The notes beneath the pieces were generated by a model. It did not search any database, had not been told where the DNA came from, and saw nothing but the letters and a program-made list of their open reading frames with translations. DNA of 64,000 bases from Streptomyces scopuliridis RB72. GTDB taxonomy: Bacteria; Actinomycetota; Actinomycetes; Streptomycetales; Streptomycetaceae. The position numbers and the translations under genes are program-made. The stretch covers positions 124,001-188,000 of the forward strand of contig NZ_JOEI01000017.1 of the NCBI RefSeq assembly GCF_000718095.1, written 5' to 3'. Below, in pieces: positions 33,307 to 44,287 of the stretch (position 1 is its first letter; the number at the start of each line of letters is the position of its first letter).

Positions 33307-35112
33307 CTACTTGAGGATCGTGATCCTGTCCGCCGCCGGCGGGGTCAGCGGCGCCTGTGCCGTGGAGTTCGCCGCCAGGTAGGCGTTGAAGAGGTCCAGG
33401 TCCGACGGGCCGACCAGCTTGTTCTTGCCCTGGCCCAGGACCGGGAAGCCGTCGCCGCCGCCGCCGAGGAACTCGTTCATCGCGACGCGGTACGTCTTCG
33501 CCGGGTCGATCGCCGCGCCGTCCAGCTTCACCGAGTCCGTGACGACCCGGGCCGCGCCCGTCTTCGTCATGTCCAGGGTGTAGGTGAAGCCCTTCGAGAC
33601 CTGAAGGATCTTCGGGGACGCCTCGTTCGAGCCGCTGACCTGCTGCTGGAGCGCGGTGATCACCTGAGCGCCGGTCAGGTCCATCACGTTCATCATGTTG
33701 GTGAACGGCTGCACCGTGAAGGCCTCGCCGTAGGTCACCACGCCGTCGCCCTCACTGCCCGACGCCTTGTAGACCAGGTCCGACCTGATCCCGCCCGGGT
33801 TCATGAAGGCGATCTGCGCGCCGCCCTTGTCCGCCGGTGCCGTGCCCGTGAGCTGGGCGTCGGCGATGACGTCGCCGAGCGGCGACTCCGGGGTCGTCGC
33901 GCCGCGGCCGTTGATGTCCGCGGAGATGAAGCCCTGCGGGGCGTTGGCGATCGGCGCGGCCAGCTTGTTCCAGCGCGCGATCAGGTCGGTCATGTCCTTG
34001 GCCTTGGCCTGGTCACGGCTGACGACGTGGTTGGCCGACTTCACGCTCGTCCGGACGATGTCCTTCGTACGGAGGTCGTAGGTGAGCGTGGTGTCCGTGT
34101 AGAGCTTGCCGAACGACGAGGCCGACGTGACCAGTCGCGGGTTGCCGGACGGGTCCGGGATCGTGCACGCGTACGCCTGGTGCGTGTGGCCCGTCACCAG
34201 CGCGTCGACCTTCGGCGAGATGCCCTTGGCGATGTCGACGATCGGCCCGGAGATGCCGTCACCGGCGCCGGGGCTGTCGCAGTCGTAGTTGTACGCGGTG
34301 GACGCGGGCGCGCCGCCCTCGTGGATCAGCGCGACGATCGACTTGACGCCCTGCCGGTCCAGTTCCTGCGCGTACTTGTTGACCGTCTCTATCTCGTCGT
34401 GGAACTTGAGTCCCTTGACGCCCTCGGCGGTCACGATGTTCGGCGTGCCCTCCAGGGTCACTCCGATGAAGCCGATCTTGACGCCGTTCTTCTTCCAGAC
34501 CGTGTACGGCTTGAGGATCGGCTTGCCGGTCTTCTCCGACGTCACGTTGGCGGCGAGGTACGGGAAGTCGGCGCCCTTGAACTTCTTCCCCTTCTCGTAG
34601 CAGCCCTCGGTCGGGTGGCAGCCGCCGTTCTGCAGACGGCCCAGCTCGACGGCGCCCTCGTCGAACTCGTGGTTGCCGACGGCCGTCACATCGAGGTCGA
34701 TCTTGTTGAGCGCCTCGATGGTGGGCTCGTCGTGGAAGAGGCCGGACAGCAGCGGGCTCGCGCCCACCATGTCGCCGCCGGCCGCGGTGACGGAGTACGC
34801 GTTGCCCTTGCGGGCGTTGCGCAGCGAGGTCGCGAGGTACTCGACACCACCGGCGGGGATCGCCTTGGTCGTACCGTCGGCCTGCTTCTCGGTGACGGTC
34901 CCGGCGGAGCCCGCGGGCGCCTCCAGGTTGCCGTGCAGGTCGTTGAAGGACAGCAGCTGCACATCAACAGTGCTCGGCTTCTGGTGGCCGTCGCCCTTGT
35001 CCTGGCCGGCCATGGCCGGCAACGCGGCGACGAGCGCGCCAACGGTGGCGAGGCCCGCGGCGGTGGCGAGTACCCGCCTCGCCTTGCGCTTCTTGTGCGG
35101 TCTCGGTGACAT
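33307..35112 (-). CDS. Secreted 5'-nucleotidase/metallophosphoesterase
   Basis: A 601-aa protein with a signal peptide (basic start, then ATAAGLATVGALVAALPAMA). The N-terminal calcineurin-like domain binds two metals: SFNDLHGNLEA, GGDMVGASPLL, GNHEFDEG, ALIHEGG and VTGHTHQA. The C-terminal nucleotidase domain includes MNPGGIRSDL, YGEAFTVQPFTN and FLGGGGDGFP. It hydrolyses extracellular nucleotides to nucleosides and phosphate, a scavenging role that fits the nearby phosphate genes. It is divergent from mshD, with a 246-bp gap. Confidence 0.95.
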   Translation of the reverse strand: MSPRPHKKRKARRVLATAAGLATVGALVAALPAMAGQDKGDGHQKPSTVDVQLLSFNDLHGNLEAPAGSAGTVTEKQADGTTKAIPAGGVEYLATSLRNARKGNAYSVTAAGGDMVGASPLLSGLFHDEPTIEALNKIDLDVTAVGNHEFDEGAVELGRLQNGGCHPTEGCYEKGKKFKGADFPYLAANVTSEKTGKPILKPYTVWKKNGVKIGFIGVTLEGTPNIVTAEGVKGLKFHDEIETVNKYAQELDRQGVKSIVALIHEGGAPASTAYNYDCDSPGAGDGISGPIVDIAKGISPKVDALVTGHTHQAYACTIPDPSGNPRLVTSASSFGKLYTDTTLTYDLRTKDIVRTSVKSANHVVSRDQAKAKDMTDLIARWNKLAAPIANAPQGFISADINGRGATTPESPLGDVIADAQLTGTAPADKGGAQIAFMNPGGIRSDLVYKASGSEGDGVVTYGEAFTVQPFTNMMNVMDLTGAQVITALQQQVSGSNEASPKILQVSKGFTYTLDMTKTGAARVVTDSVKLDGAAIDPAKTYRVAMNEFLGGGGDGFPVLGQGKNKLVGPSDLDLFNAYLAANSTAQAPLTPPAADRITILK

Positions 35113-35358
35113 CGGTCCCCTTGTGAATCGTGCTGTGAGCTGTGCGCGCTGCGCGCGCCGGGTTTTTCAAGATCGCGCGTCTCTTAAGAATCATGAAAAG
35201 TCAGATTCTGATAAGGACCGCGAGCGGCAGCCTAGAGTCAACGCGCGTAGCACGACAGGGGGTGCTGGGTTACAAGCTGGTTGCCGTTACGGGTGCGGCA
35301 GCTGTCGTGGCCGGGGCCATACCACGTCCCGCCGCACCCCTGGCCGTACCCTCGACCC

Positions 35359-36279
35359 ATGACTGACGCAGTAGCCCGCGAGCCCGGCCGGCAGATCCAG
35401 ACCCTCGACGCGCTCACCACCGAGCAGGCCGAAGACGTACTCGCCCTGCTGGCGGAGGCCGCCGCCTCGGACGGGGTGCAGGCGGTCTCCGAGCAGGGCC
35501 GGCTCCAGTTGCGTGGCGGGCGCCGGGAGGGCGTACGGCACTTCCTGCTCACCGTCGACGGTGAACTCGTCGGCTACGGACAGCTGGAGGACACCGATCC
35601 CATCGAGGCCCCGGCCGCCGAGCTGGTCGTACGCCCCGGGCTCCGCGGCCGGGGCCATGGCCGGGCGCTGGGAGCGGCGCTGCTGGGCGCGTCCGGGAAG
35701 CGGCTGCGGGTGTGGGCGCACGGCGGCAGGTCGGCCGCCCGGCATCTGGCCCAGGTGCTCGGGCTGACCCTCTTCCGTGAACTGCGCCAGCTGCGGCGGC
35801 CGCTGGTCCCGCCCGCGATCCCCGAACCGGTGCTGCCCGCCGGGATCACCGTCCGTACGTTCGTCCCCGGCCAGGACGACGCGGCCTGGCTCGCGGTCAA
35901 CGCCGCGGCCTTCGCCCACCACCCCGAGCAGGGCGCGCTGGTCCAGCGGGATCTGGACGACCGTATCGCCGAGCCGTGGTTCGACCCGAAGGGCTTCTTC
36001 CTGGCCGAGCGCGACGGAGAGCTGGTCGGCTTCCACTGGACCAAGGTGCACGCCGAGGAGCAGATCGGTGAGGTGTACGTCCTCGGCATCAGGCCCGACG
36101 CGCAGGGCGGCGGCCTCGGCAAGGCGCTCACCGCGATCGGGCTGCGGTATCTGGCGGCGCAGGGGCTGCCGACCGCGATGCTCTATGTGGACGCCGACAA
36201 CACGGCGGCCCTGACGGTGTACGAGCGGCTCGGCTTCAGCACGCACGAGGTCGATCTCATGTACCGCACGGAGTCCTGA
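35359..36279 (+). CDS. mshD: Mycothiol synthase
   Basis: A 306-aa enzyme of two tandem GNAT domains. The C-terminal, active one binds acetyl-CoA (VLGIRPDAQGGGLGKALTAI) and ends YERLGFSTHEVDLMYR; the N-terminal one has VRPGLRGRGHGRALG. MshD acetylates Cys-GlcN-Ins to complete mycothiol, the thiol buffer of actinobacteria. The ATG at 35359 is chosen because the upstream frame is promoter sequence. A strong terminator follows 34 bp after the stop. Confidence 0.95.
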   Translation: MTDAVAREPGRQIQTLDALTTEQAEDVLALLAEAAASDGVQAVSEQGRLQLRGGRREGVRHFLLTVDGELVGYGQLEDTDPIEAPAAELVVRPGLRGRGHGRALGAALLGASGKRLRVWAHGGRSAARHLAQVLGLTLFRELRQLRRPLVPPAIPEPVLPAGITVRTFVPGQDDAAWLAVNAAAFAHHPEQGALVQRDLDDRIAEPWFDPKGFFLAERDGELVGFHWTKVHAEEQIGEVYVLGIRPDAQGGGLGKALTAIGLRYLAAQGLPTAMLYVDADNTAALTVYERLGFSTHEVDLMYRTES

Positions 36280-36312
36280 GCTCGCGGACATAACCCGCGG
36301 ATATAGGGAGTT

Positions 36313-36341
36313 AAGGGGCGGCGTCCTTGACGTCGCCCCTT
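36313..36341 (+). terminator. Rho-independent terminator of mshD
   Basis: A 13-bp stem (AAGGGGCGGCGTC with GACGTCGCCCCTT, one G-U pair) around a CTT loop is followed by TTCTTG. This is one of the few hairpins in the window with a U-rich tail. Confidence 0.85.
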
Positions 36342-36354
36342 TTCTTGCAGCACT

Positions 36355-36378
36355 CTTTCACTACTTCCCTAGTGAAAG
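36355..36378. promoter_or_regulatory. YtrA-type GntR operator
   Basis: CTTTCACTA-cttccc-TAGTGAAAG is a perfect 9-bp inverted repeat ending 12 bp upstream of the GntR start (36390). It lies between the mshD terminator and the GntR/ABC operon and is the expected autoregulatory site. Confidence 0.8.
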
Positions 36379-36389
36379 GGTGGTTGCGG

Positions 36390-36832
36390 GTGATCGAATA
36401 CCGCATCGACCGGCGCAGCGGGGTGGCCACCTACCTCCAGATCGTCCAGCAGACCAAACAGGCCCTGCGCCTGGGCCTGCTGGAGCCCGGCGACAAGCTG
36501 CCCACCGCGCGTGAGGTGGTGGCGGCCACCGCCATCAACCCCAACACCGTGCTCAAGGCGTACCGCGAGCTGGAGCGCGAAGGGCTGGCCGAAGGGCGCC
36601 GCGGGCTCGGCACGTTCGTACGGGGCACTCTCGGCCGGGGCTCCGCCGACAGCGCGCTGCGGACGGAGCTGGCCGCCTGGGCGGACCGCGCCCGCGCCGG
36701 TGGGCTCGACAAGGACGACGTGACCGCGCTCTTCACCTCCGTGGTCGCGGAGCGCTTCGAAGAGCACGGCGAAGAACACAGCGAACACAGCAAACAGAGC
36801 AAGCGCACCGAGCGCATCAAGGGGGACGACGC

Positions 36833-36836
<4 letters not shown>
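36390..36836 (+). CDS. YtrA-subfamily GntR regulator
   Basis: A 148-aa protein from a GTG at 36390 with AAAGGG upstream. The winged helix (GVATYLQIVQQTKQALRLGL, GDKLPTAREVVAATAINPNT, VLKAYRELEREGL) is followed by a short helical dimerisation region, the layout of YtrA regulators. The end is charged (EEHGEEHSEHSKQSKRTE). It overlaps the ABC ATPase gene by 4 bp. YtrA proteins repress their own ABC exporter operon and are released by cell-wall-active compounds. Confidence 0.93.
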
Positions 36837-37764
<928 letters not shown>

Positions 37765-37768
<4 letters not shown>

Positions 37769-38700
37769 GCGCGCTGACCTTGCGCGGCCCGGCGTGGGTG
37801 GCGGTACGCCAGCACCGGCGCGCACTGTGGGCGGGGCTGGCGCTCCTGGTGCTCACGATCGGAGCCCAGGCCGCGGCTCGGCTCTGGGTGAATTCGGCGG
37901 AGATCACCGGTAGCTGCGACAGCGAGTGGCGGAAGACGTGTGCCGCCCTTTCGAACGCGGCCGGCTGGTATCGCTGGGCCGAGACCTACGGCGGAGCGAC
38001 CGTCGTCCTGCTGCCGCTGCTCGTCGCGGCGTTCGTCGCGGGCCCGCTGATCGCGCGGGAGCTGGAATCCGGAACGTACAAACTGGCCTGGACCCAGTCG
38101 GTGCCGCCCGCCCGCTGGCTCGCCTCGAAGCTCGCCGTGTCCGCCGCTGTCACCGTCGTGAGCACGGCCCTCCTCGTCATTACGTTCCGCTGGACCAGGT
38201 CCTATGTCCGGTTCGACTGGGTCTTCCCGCGCAGCTGGAACGACGGTGGCTACCCCGCCCTCGGCCCGACCGCCGTCGCCTATGTCCTGCTGGCGGTCGC
38301 CCTCGGCGCGCTCGTCGGCATGCTGGCCCGCCGTACCGTAGTGGCGATGGCCGCCGGCGTGCTCGCCACGGGAGCGGTCATGGCCGTATTCGACGTGGTG
38401 CGCCCCTTCCTGTGGCCGGTCGTCACGGCCTCGGGCGGGGCGCGCTTCCCGGATGACGCCTGGCACGTGCAGCAGGGCGTCATCCTCGCCGACGGCGGCC
38501 GGATGACCAACGAGGATTGCTGGAGCATCGGACTCTCGACGTCGCCGTGCGCGAATGCCCCTGAAGACGCGTTCTTCACCGACTTCCACCCCGCCTCCCA
38601 TTTCTGGCCCCTCCAGCTCATGGAGACCGGGATCGTCCTGGTCCTGGCCGCCGCGGTCGTCTTCGCGGCCTTCCGGGTGCTGCGCCGCAGCCACGCCTGA
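37765..38700 (+). CDS. ABC transporter permease of the YtrA operon
   Basis: A 311-aa membrane protein with about six helices (ALWAGLALLVLTIGAQAAARL, VVLLPLLVAAFVAG, a VAYVLLAVALGALVGMLARR segment and a final VLVLAAAVVFAAFRVL) and a large extracytoplasmic segment near residues 215-270 holding four Cys. ABC-2-type exporters of this group accompany YtrA regulators. It is the last gene of the operon; a GC hairpin lies 72 bp downstream. Confidence 0.88.
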
Positions 38701-38772
38701 CACCCGCGCCGGACGCACAGGCCCGCGACGGTGGCCCCCACCCGGGGCCACCGCCTCACCCACGGCTACGGT

Positions 38773-38809
38773 GGGGCTCCCCGGAGGCACACCGCCCCCG
38801 GGGAGCCCC
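38773..38809. terminator. 12-bp stem terminator after the ABC operon
   Basis: GGGGCTCCCCGG (38773-38784) pairs perfectly with CCGGGGAGCCCC (38798-38809). It lies between the ABC permease and ppk; there is no U-tract. Confidence 0.75.
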
Positions 38810-38875
38810 GTCCCGCTTCCCTTCACGTCATGTCGCCGTTACCAGCCATTCAGACGCTCTTGCGACCCTCTCTGA

Positions 38876-41215
38876 ATGCAGCCCGCTGTGCCCCCCACGC
38901 CGAACGGCAGGACCAACGGCAGGATCCATCTCGCCCCTGCTCTCTCCGACGCGCCCGTCGTGCCCTCGGCGCGGAACAATAGGGACATGAGCCAGCAGCC
39001 CGCCGAGGTACCGGTCCAGCACCCCCAGCCGTCCGTCGGCTTCATAGCCGCCCACCGGCCCCACACCGTGGCCGCGACCAGCTCCGACCTCGAACCCGAT
39101 CTCGACGCCGACCTGGACGCGTACGAGGAGGAGAGCGGTCCGGACGGCACCGACCTGCCCCAGGGCAGGTTCCTCGACCGCGAGCGCAGCTGGCTCGCGT
39201 TCAACGAACGGGTCCTGGAGCTGGCGGAGGACCCCACCACGCCGCTCCTCGAACGGACCAACTTCCTCGCCATCTTCGCGTCCAACCTGGACGAGTTCTT
39301 CATGGTCAGGGTGGCCGGGCTGAAGCGGCGCATCGCGACCGGTGTCGCCACCCGCTCCGCCTCCGGCCTCCAGCCGCGCGAGGTGCTGGATCTGATCTGG
39401 ACCCGCTCGCGCGAGCTCATGGCCCGGCACGCCGCCTGCTACCAGCAGGATGTCGCGCCGGCCCTGGCCGACGAGGGCATACACATCATCCGCTGGCCCG
39501 AGCTGACCGAGAAGGAGCAGGCGCGGCTCTTCACGCTCTTCCGCCAGCAGATCTTCCCGGTCCTCACGCCCCTCGCCGTGGACCCGGCGCACCCCTTCCC
39601 GTACATCTCCGGCCTCTCGCTCAACCTGGCCGTGACCGTACGCAACCCGGTGAGCGGCCACCGTCACTTCGCGCGGGTCAAGGTGCCGCCGCTGCTCTCC
39701 CGCTTCCTGGAGGCGTCCGCTTCGCGGTACGTGCCGCTGGAGGACGTGATCGCGGCCCACCTGGAGGAGCTGTTCCCCGGGATGGAGGTGCTGGCGCACC
39801 ACATGTTCCGGGTCACGCGCAACGAGGACCTGGAGGTGGAGGAGGACGACGCCGAGAACCTCCTCAAGGCGCTGGAGAAGGAGCTCATGCGGCGCCGCTT
39901 CGGCCCGCCGGTGCGGCTGGAGGTCGAGGAGGACATCGCGCCCGAGGTCCTGGACCGGCTGGTGCGCGAGCTGAAGGTGACCGACGCCGAGGTCTATCCG
40001 CTGCCGGGGCCGCTGGATCTCACCGCGCTCTTCGGGATCTCGTCGCTGGACCGTCCCGAGCTGAAGTACCCGAAGTTCATCGCGGGTACGAACCGCCAGC
40101 TCGCCGAGGTGGAGTCCGCCTCCGCGCCCGACATCTTCGCCGCGCTGCGCAACCGCGACGTACTGCTGCACCACCCGTACGACTCGTTCTCGACCTCCGT
40201 CCAGGCCTTCCTGGAGCAGGCCGCGGCCGACCCGGACGTCCTGGCCATCAAGCAGACGCTGTACCGCACGTCCGGCGACTCCCCGATCGTGGACGCGCTG
40301 ATAGACGCCGCGGAGTCCGGCAAGCAGGTCCTCGTCCTCGTCGAGATCAAGGCCCGCTTCGACGAGCAGGCCAACATCAAGTGGGCGCGCAAGCTGGAGG
40401 AGGCCGGCTGCCATGTGGTCTACGGCCTGGTCGGGCTGAAGACGCACTGCAAGCTCTCGCTGGTGGTACGGCAGGAGGGCGAGTCCCTGCGCCGCTACAG
40501 CCATGTCGGCACCGGCAACTACCACCCGAAGACAGCGCGGCTGTACGAGGATCTCGGCCTGCTCACCGCGGACCCGCAGGTCGGCGCGGATCTGTCCGAC
40601 CTGTTCAACCGGCTGTCCGGCTACTCGCGCCGGGAGACCTACCGGCGGCTGCTGGTCGCCCCGAAGTCCCTGCGCGACGGACTCATCTCCCGGATCAACA
40701 AGGAAGTCGCGCACCACCGCGCCGGCCGCCCGGCCTCTGTCCGTATCAAGGTCAACTCGATGGTCGACGAAGCGGTCATCGACGCCTGTTACCGGGCCTC
40801 GCAGGCAGGGGTGCCGGTGGACATCTGGGTCCGCGGGATCTGTGCCGTACGGCCCGGGGTCGCCGGCCTCTCCGAGAACATCCGGATCCGCTCGATCCTC
40901 GGCCGCTTCCTGGAGCACTCCCGGATCTTCGCCTTCGGCAACGGCGGGGAGCCCGAGGTCTGGATCGGCAGCGCCGACATGATGCACCGCAATCTCGACC
41001 GCCGTATCGAAGCCCTCGTCCGGATCACCGATCCGGCCCACCGCGCGTCGATAACCCGGCTGATGGAGACCGGGATGTCCGACACCACGTCCTCCTGGCA
41101 CCTCGGCGCGGACGGCAACTGGACCCGGCATTCCACGGATGCGGAGGGCCAGCCGCTGCGGAACGTACAGGAAATGCTCATAGACGCCCGGAGGCGCCGG
41201 CGTGCAGCACCATGA
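38876..41215 (+). CDS. ppk: Polyphosphate kinase
   Basis: A 779-aa PPK1-family enzyme. Diagnostic segments are [67 protein letters not shown] (containing the autophosphorylated His) and [15 protein letters not shown]. It reversibly transfers ATP gamma-phosphate to polyphosphate, and in Streptomyces it tempers antibiotic production under phosphate limitation. The first about 70 residues precede the conserved core; an ATG at 38987 (AGGGAC upstream) is an alternative start. The end overlaps the CHAD gene by 14 bp. No clear PHO box was seen upstream. Confidence 0.95.
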   Translation: MQPAVPPTPNGRTNGRIHLAPALSDAPVVPSARNNRDMSQQPAEVPVQHPQPSVGFIAAHRPHTVAATSSDLEPDLDADLDAYEEESGPDGTDLPQGRFLDRERSWLAFNERVLELAEDPTTPLLERTNFLAIFASNLDEFFMVRVAGLKRRIATGVATRSASGLQPREVLDLIWTRSRELMARHAACYQQDVAPALADEGIHIIRWPELTEKEQARLFTLFRQQIFPVLTPLAVDPAHPFPYISGLSLNLAVTVRNPVSGHRHFARVKVPPLLSRFLEASASRYVPLEDVIAAHLEELFPGMEVLAHHMFRVTRNEDLEVEEDDAENLLKALEKELMRRRFGPPVRLEVEEDIAPEVLDRLVRELKVTDAEVYPLPGPLDLTALFGISSLDRPELKYPKFIAGTNRQLAEVESASAPDIFAALRNRDVLLHHPYDSFSTSVQAFLEQAAADPDVLAIKQTLYRTSGDSPIVDALIDAAESGKQVLVLVEIKARFDEQANIKWARKLEEAGCHVVYGLVGLKTHCKLSLVVRQEGESLRRYSHVGTGNYHPKTARLYEDLGLLTADPQVGADLSDLFNRLSGYSRRETYRRLLVAPKSLRDGLISRINKEVAHHRAGRPASVRIKVNSMVDEAVIDACYRASQAGVPVDIWVRGICAVRPGVAGLSENIRIRSILGRFLEHSRIFAFGNGGEPEVWIGSADMMHRNLDRRIEALVRITDPAHRASITRLMETGMSDTTSSWHLGADGNWTRHSTDAEGQPLRNVQEMLIDARRRRRAAP

Positions 41216-42275
41216 AGTGGACACCGACCGGCTTACCGCGTCCGGCCCCGACGGGCTGACCGCGGGCGAGGTCCTGGCCGGCTATCTGCACTCCCACGCC
41301 GGTGACTTCCTGCGCGGCCTGCGGCTGTACGGGGAGAGCGGCGCGGACACGGCGGCGGCCGACTCGGCCGCCCTGGCACTGCGCGGCGCGGCGCGCAGGA
41401 TCGGGGGCGGTCTGCATACGTTCCGGCCGCTGCTTGACCCCGGCTGGGCCGACCAGCTCCGTACGGAACTGGGCTGGCTGTCCGGCACGCTGGCCCAGGA
41501 GCACGCCTGTACGGCCCGGCTGCACCGGCTGGTGGGGGCGCTGGCCAGGCTCTCGGGCGCGGCGCCCGTGCCCGTCGCCGTACCGGCTTCCGCGCTCGGT
41601 TCCGTACCCGGCGCGCGTCCGGAGGCCGAGCCCGGCGGGCCGCCGCCCGGGACGCTCACCGTCGGCGCGTCCCGCGCGGGCGCGCTGCTGGAGCGGCAGC
41701 TGACCCTCGCCCGGACGCGCGCCCACTCGGCGGCGCTCCAGGCGCTCGGCTCGTCCCGCTTCCACGCGGTGGCGGACGCGGTCGCCGTACTGGCCTCCGA
41801 AGTACCGCTGGCACCGCTCGCGAGCGCCCCGGCCGTCGAGGTGCTCGCAGGACCCGGCGACGCCACCGAGCGGCAGCTGCTGGACGCCGTCGCCGCCCTG
41901 CCGCTGGCGCGGGCCGCGCATCCGTACAACGCGGAGGCGCTGGTCCACGGCCTGGCGACCTCGTCGGAGGGCGAGGCGCAGGACGCCCCCTGGCATCACG
42001 TACGGCAGTTGCTGCGGCTGCACCGGTACGCCCAGGAGGTGTGGTGCCCCGGCGGCGCCCCCGACCCGGTACTGCTGGGCGCGGGCCAGGCGCTGGACCG
42101 GCACCGCGACGCGGCCGAGGCGGCGGCAGCGGCGGCGAACGCGGCCCGCACCCCGCGGATCGCGCCGACGACGGCGTACGCCCTGGGCGTGCTGCACGCG
42201 GACCAGCGCCACGAGGTGGAGGCGGCGCGCTTCGCGTTCCAGCAGGCGTGGCAGAAGACGGCGGTGGCACGGTGA
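41202..42275 (+). CDS. CHAD-domain protein
   Basis: A 357-aa helical protein with CHAD features: conserved His/Arg/Lys-rich helices ([36 protein letters not shown], then [17 protein letters not shown]). CHAD domains bind polyphosphate through basic helices. The position inside the ppk operon, overlapping ppk by 14 bp and the Nudix gene by 4 bp (GTGA), strongly suggests a polyphosphate-granule role. It starts at a GTG at 41202. Confidence 0.92.
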   Translation: MQHHEVDTDRLTASGPDGLTAGEVLAGYLHSHAGDFLRGLRLYGESGADTAAADSAALALRGAARRIGGGLHTFRPLLDPGWADQLRTELGWLSGTLAQEHACTARLHRLVGALARLSGAAPVPVAVPASALGSVPGARPEAEPGGPPPGTLTVGASRAGALLERQLTLARTRAHSAALQALGSSRFHAVADAVAVLASEVPLAPLASAPAVEVLAGPGDATERQLLDAVAALPLARAAHPYNAEALVHGLATSSEGEAQDAPWHHVRQLLRLHRYAQEVWCPGGAPDPVLLGAGQALDRHRDAAEAAAAAANAARTPRIAPTTAYALGVLHADQRHEVEAARFAFQQAWQKTAVAR

Positions 42276-42751
42276 CCGCGACGCCGGGCGCCGGACCGGG
42301 TACGGGTCCTGAGGGGCGCTCAGGGCCCGAGGGCCGCAGGCAGCTGATCGTCCGCGCGGGCGGGTGCGTGCTCTGGCGCCGCTCGCCGTACGGGGACGGC
42401 GGTACGGAGATCTGCCTGGTGCACCGCCCCAAGTACGACGACTGGTCCCACCCCAAGGGCAAGCTCAAGCGTGCGGAGGACCCGCTGGCCGGGGCCCTGC
42501 GCGAGGTCCTGGAGGAGACCGGCCACCACTGCGTGCCGGGGGTCCGGCTCGGCACCGTGCGCTATCTGGCCCAGGGGCGCCCCAAGGAGGTCACGTACTG
42601 GGCGGCCGAGGCGACGGACGGGACGTTCATTCCGAACGACGAGGTCGACCTCATAGCGTGGCTGACCCCACCGGAGGCCCGCGACCGGCTGACGCAGCCC
42701 CGAGACCGGCTGCTGGTCGACGCGCTCCTGAACGCGCTGCACGCGACGTAG
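42272..42751 (+). CDS. Nudix hydrolase (MutT-like)
   Basis: A 159-aa protein from a GTG at 42272. The Nudix box is complete: GKLKRAEDPLAGALREVLEETGH. The N-terminal strand RAGGCVLWRR and VHRPKYDDWSHPKG resemble the Nudix half of MutT1 proteins, which lack here the C-terminal phosphatase half. Likely substrates are oxidised (d)NTPs or diadenosine polyphosphates. Co-translation with CHAD and ppk points to polyphosphate or nucleotide-phosphate metabolism. Confidence 0.93.
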   Translation: MTATPGAGPGTGPEGRSGPEGRRQLIVRAGGCVLWRRSPYGDGGTEICLVHRPKYDDWSHPKGKLKRAEDPLAGALREVLEETGHHCVPGVRLGTVRYLAQGRPKEVTYWAAEATDGTFIPNDEVDLIAWLTPPEARDRLTQPRDRLLVDALLNALHAT

Positions 42752-42884
42752 CGGCCGTACGCGCCACAGCGCCGCGCACGGCCGCGCGCCCCTCGCGCCC
42801 CGGAGCGCACTCGTACCCCGTACGCACCCCCCATGGACCGGCCGGGTGAACCCCACGCCCGTCAGAACCACACCGCCCCGCGAG

Positions 42885-42928
42885 GTTCACCTTCCGTTCA
42901 CTCGCCCCCGTCGACGGCTTCACCTGAT
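42885..42928 (+). promoter_or_regulatory. PHO box (four 11-nt PhoP repeat units) upstream of pstS
   Basis: Direct repeat units GTTCACCTTCC (42885), GTTCACTCGCC (42896), CCCGTCGACGG (42907, weak) and CTTCACCTGAT (42918) are in exact 11-nt register, matching the Streptomyces PhoP box. A -10-like TAATTT follows at 42934-42939. The pst genes should be induced by PhoRP when phosphate is scarce. Confidence 0.9.
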
Positions 42929-43039
42929 CTGCCTAATTTCGGCCTTACACGGTGACGGTCACAGTGCCGCACCAGCCACCCCGACGCACGCCGCCGTACA
43001 AAGACACAGACCGGCGGCTCCTGGAAGGAAACACCCGAA

Positions 43040-44167
43040 GTGAAGCTTCAGCGCAAGAACGGGCTGCGCGCCACCGCGCTCGGTGCCCTCGCCGTCTCCG
43101 GCGCCCTGGTTCTCACGGCGTGCGGTTCGGACAACAACACCCCCGACGGCTCGGGCTCGAAGGCCCCCGCCGCGTCGAGCGCGGTGTGCAAGGACGCCAA
43201 GGGCCAGCTGCTCGCGTCCGGTTCCAGCGCGCAGAAGAACGCCATGGACCTCTGGGTCAAGAACTACATGGCCACCTGCACCGGCGTCGAGGTCAACTAC
43301 AAGTCCTCGTCGTCCGGCGAGGGCATCGTCGCCTTCAACCAGGGCACGGTCGGCTTCGCCGGCTCCGACTCGGCGCTGAAGCCCGAAGAGGTCGCCGACT
43401 CGAAGAAGATCTGCACCGGCGGCCAGGGCATCAACCTGCCGATGGTCGGCGGACCGATCGCGATCGGTTACCACCTGGAGGGTGTGGACAGCCTCGTCCT
43501 CGACGCCCCCACGCTCGCCAAGATCTTCGACAGCAAGATCAAGAGCTGGGACGACGCCGCGATCAAGGCGCTCAACCCCGACGCCAAGCTCCCCAAGAAG
43601 CCGATCCAGGCCTTCCACCGCTCCGAGGACTCCGGCACCACGCAGAACCTCGGCAAGTACCTGGGCGCCACGGCCACGTCCGACTGGAAGTACGAGGCCG
43701 AGAAGAAGTGGCCCGCCCCCGGCGGCCAGGCGGCCTCCGGCTCCTCCGGTGTCGCCACCCAGGTGAAGCAGGTCGACGGCTCGATCGGTTACTTCGAGCT
43801 CTCCTACGCCACCTCGCAGCAGATCTCGACGGTCAAGATCGACACGGGCGCCAGCGCCCCGGTCGAGGCGACCTCCGAGAACGCCTCCAAGGCCATCGCC
43901 GCCGCCAAGATCAAGGGCACCGGCAAGGACCTGGCCCTCGACCTCGACTACACCACCAAGGCCGACGGTGCCTACCCGATCGTCCTGGTGACGTACGAGA
44001 TCGCCTGCGACACGGGCAACAAGCCCGAGACCCTGGCCACGGTCAAGTCCTTCCTGACCTACACCGCCAGCGCCGACGGCCAGAAGCTGCTCTCCGAGGC
44101 CGGCTACGCACCGATCCCGGCCGAGATCAACGCCAAGGTCCGCGAGACGGTCGCCTCCCTCTCGTAA
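43040..44167 (+). CDS. pstS: Phosphate ABC transporter, phosphate-binding lipoprotein
   Basis: A 375-aa protein from a GTG at 43040 with GGAAGGAA upstream. It has a lipoprotein signal with lipobox LVLTACGS (Cys28), then the PstS fold with phosphate-contacting segments (ASGSSAQKNAMDLWV, GFAGSDSAL and RSEDSGTTQNL). It captures inorganic phosphate outside the membrane for PstCA. It is abundantly induced under phosphate limitation through the PHO box at 42885. Confidence 0.97.
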   Translation: MKLQRKNGLRATALGALAVSGALVLTACGSDNNTPDGSGSKAPAASSAVCKDAKGQLLASGSSAQKNAMDLWVKNYMATCTGVEVNYKSSSSGEGIVAFNQGTVGFAGSDSALKPEEVADSKKICTGGQGINLPMVGGPIAIGYHLEGVDSLVLDAPTLAKIFDSKIKSWDDAAIKALNPDAKLPKKPIQAFHRSEDSGTTQNLGKYLGATATSDWKYEAEKKWPAPGGQAASGSSGVATQVKQVDGSIGYFELSYATSQQISTVKIDTGASAPVEATSENASKAIAAAKIKGTGKDLALDLDYTTKADGAYPIVLVTYEIACDTGNKPETLATVKSFLTYTASADGQKLLSEAGYAPIPAEINAKVRETVASLS

Positions 44168-44287
44168 CCACAGAACAACAGGTGACGGCCGCCGGTCCGG
44201 CGTATCTCTCCGGACCGGCGGCCTCCGCCTCATCCGGTGCACCGCCGCCAGGGGAGCCAGCCCTCCCCCACACAGACCGGAAAGATC

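Noticed and set aside
35183..35212. AGAATC/GATTCT inverted repeat between the nucleotidase and mshD
   Set aside because: 6-bp arms in the most A/T-rich part of the promoter; may be chance and matches no known box.
38820..38870. PHO box upstream of ppk
   Set aside because: Only one TTCAC-like unit without 11-nt repeats; too weak compared with the pstS box.
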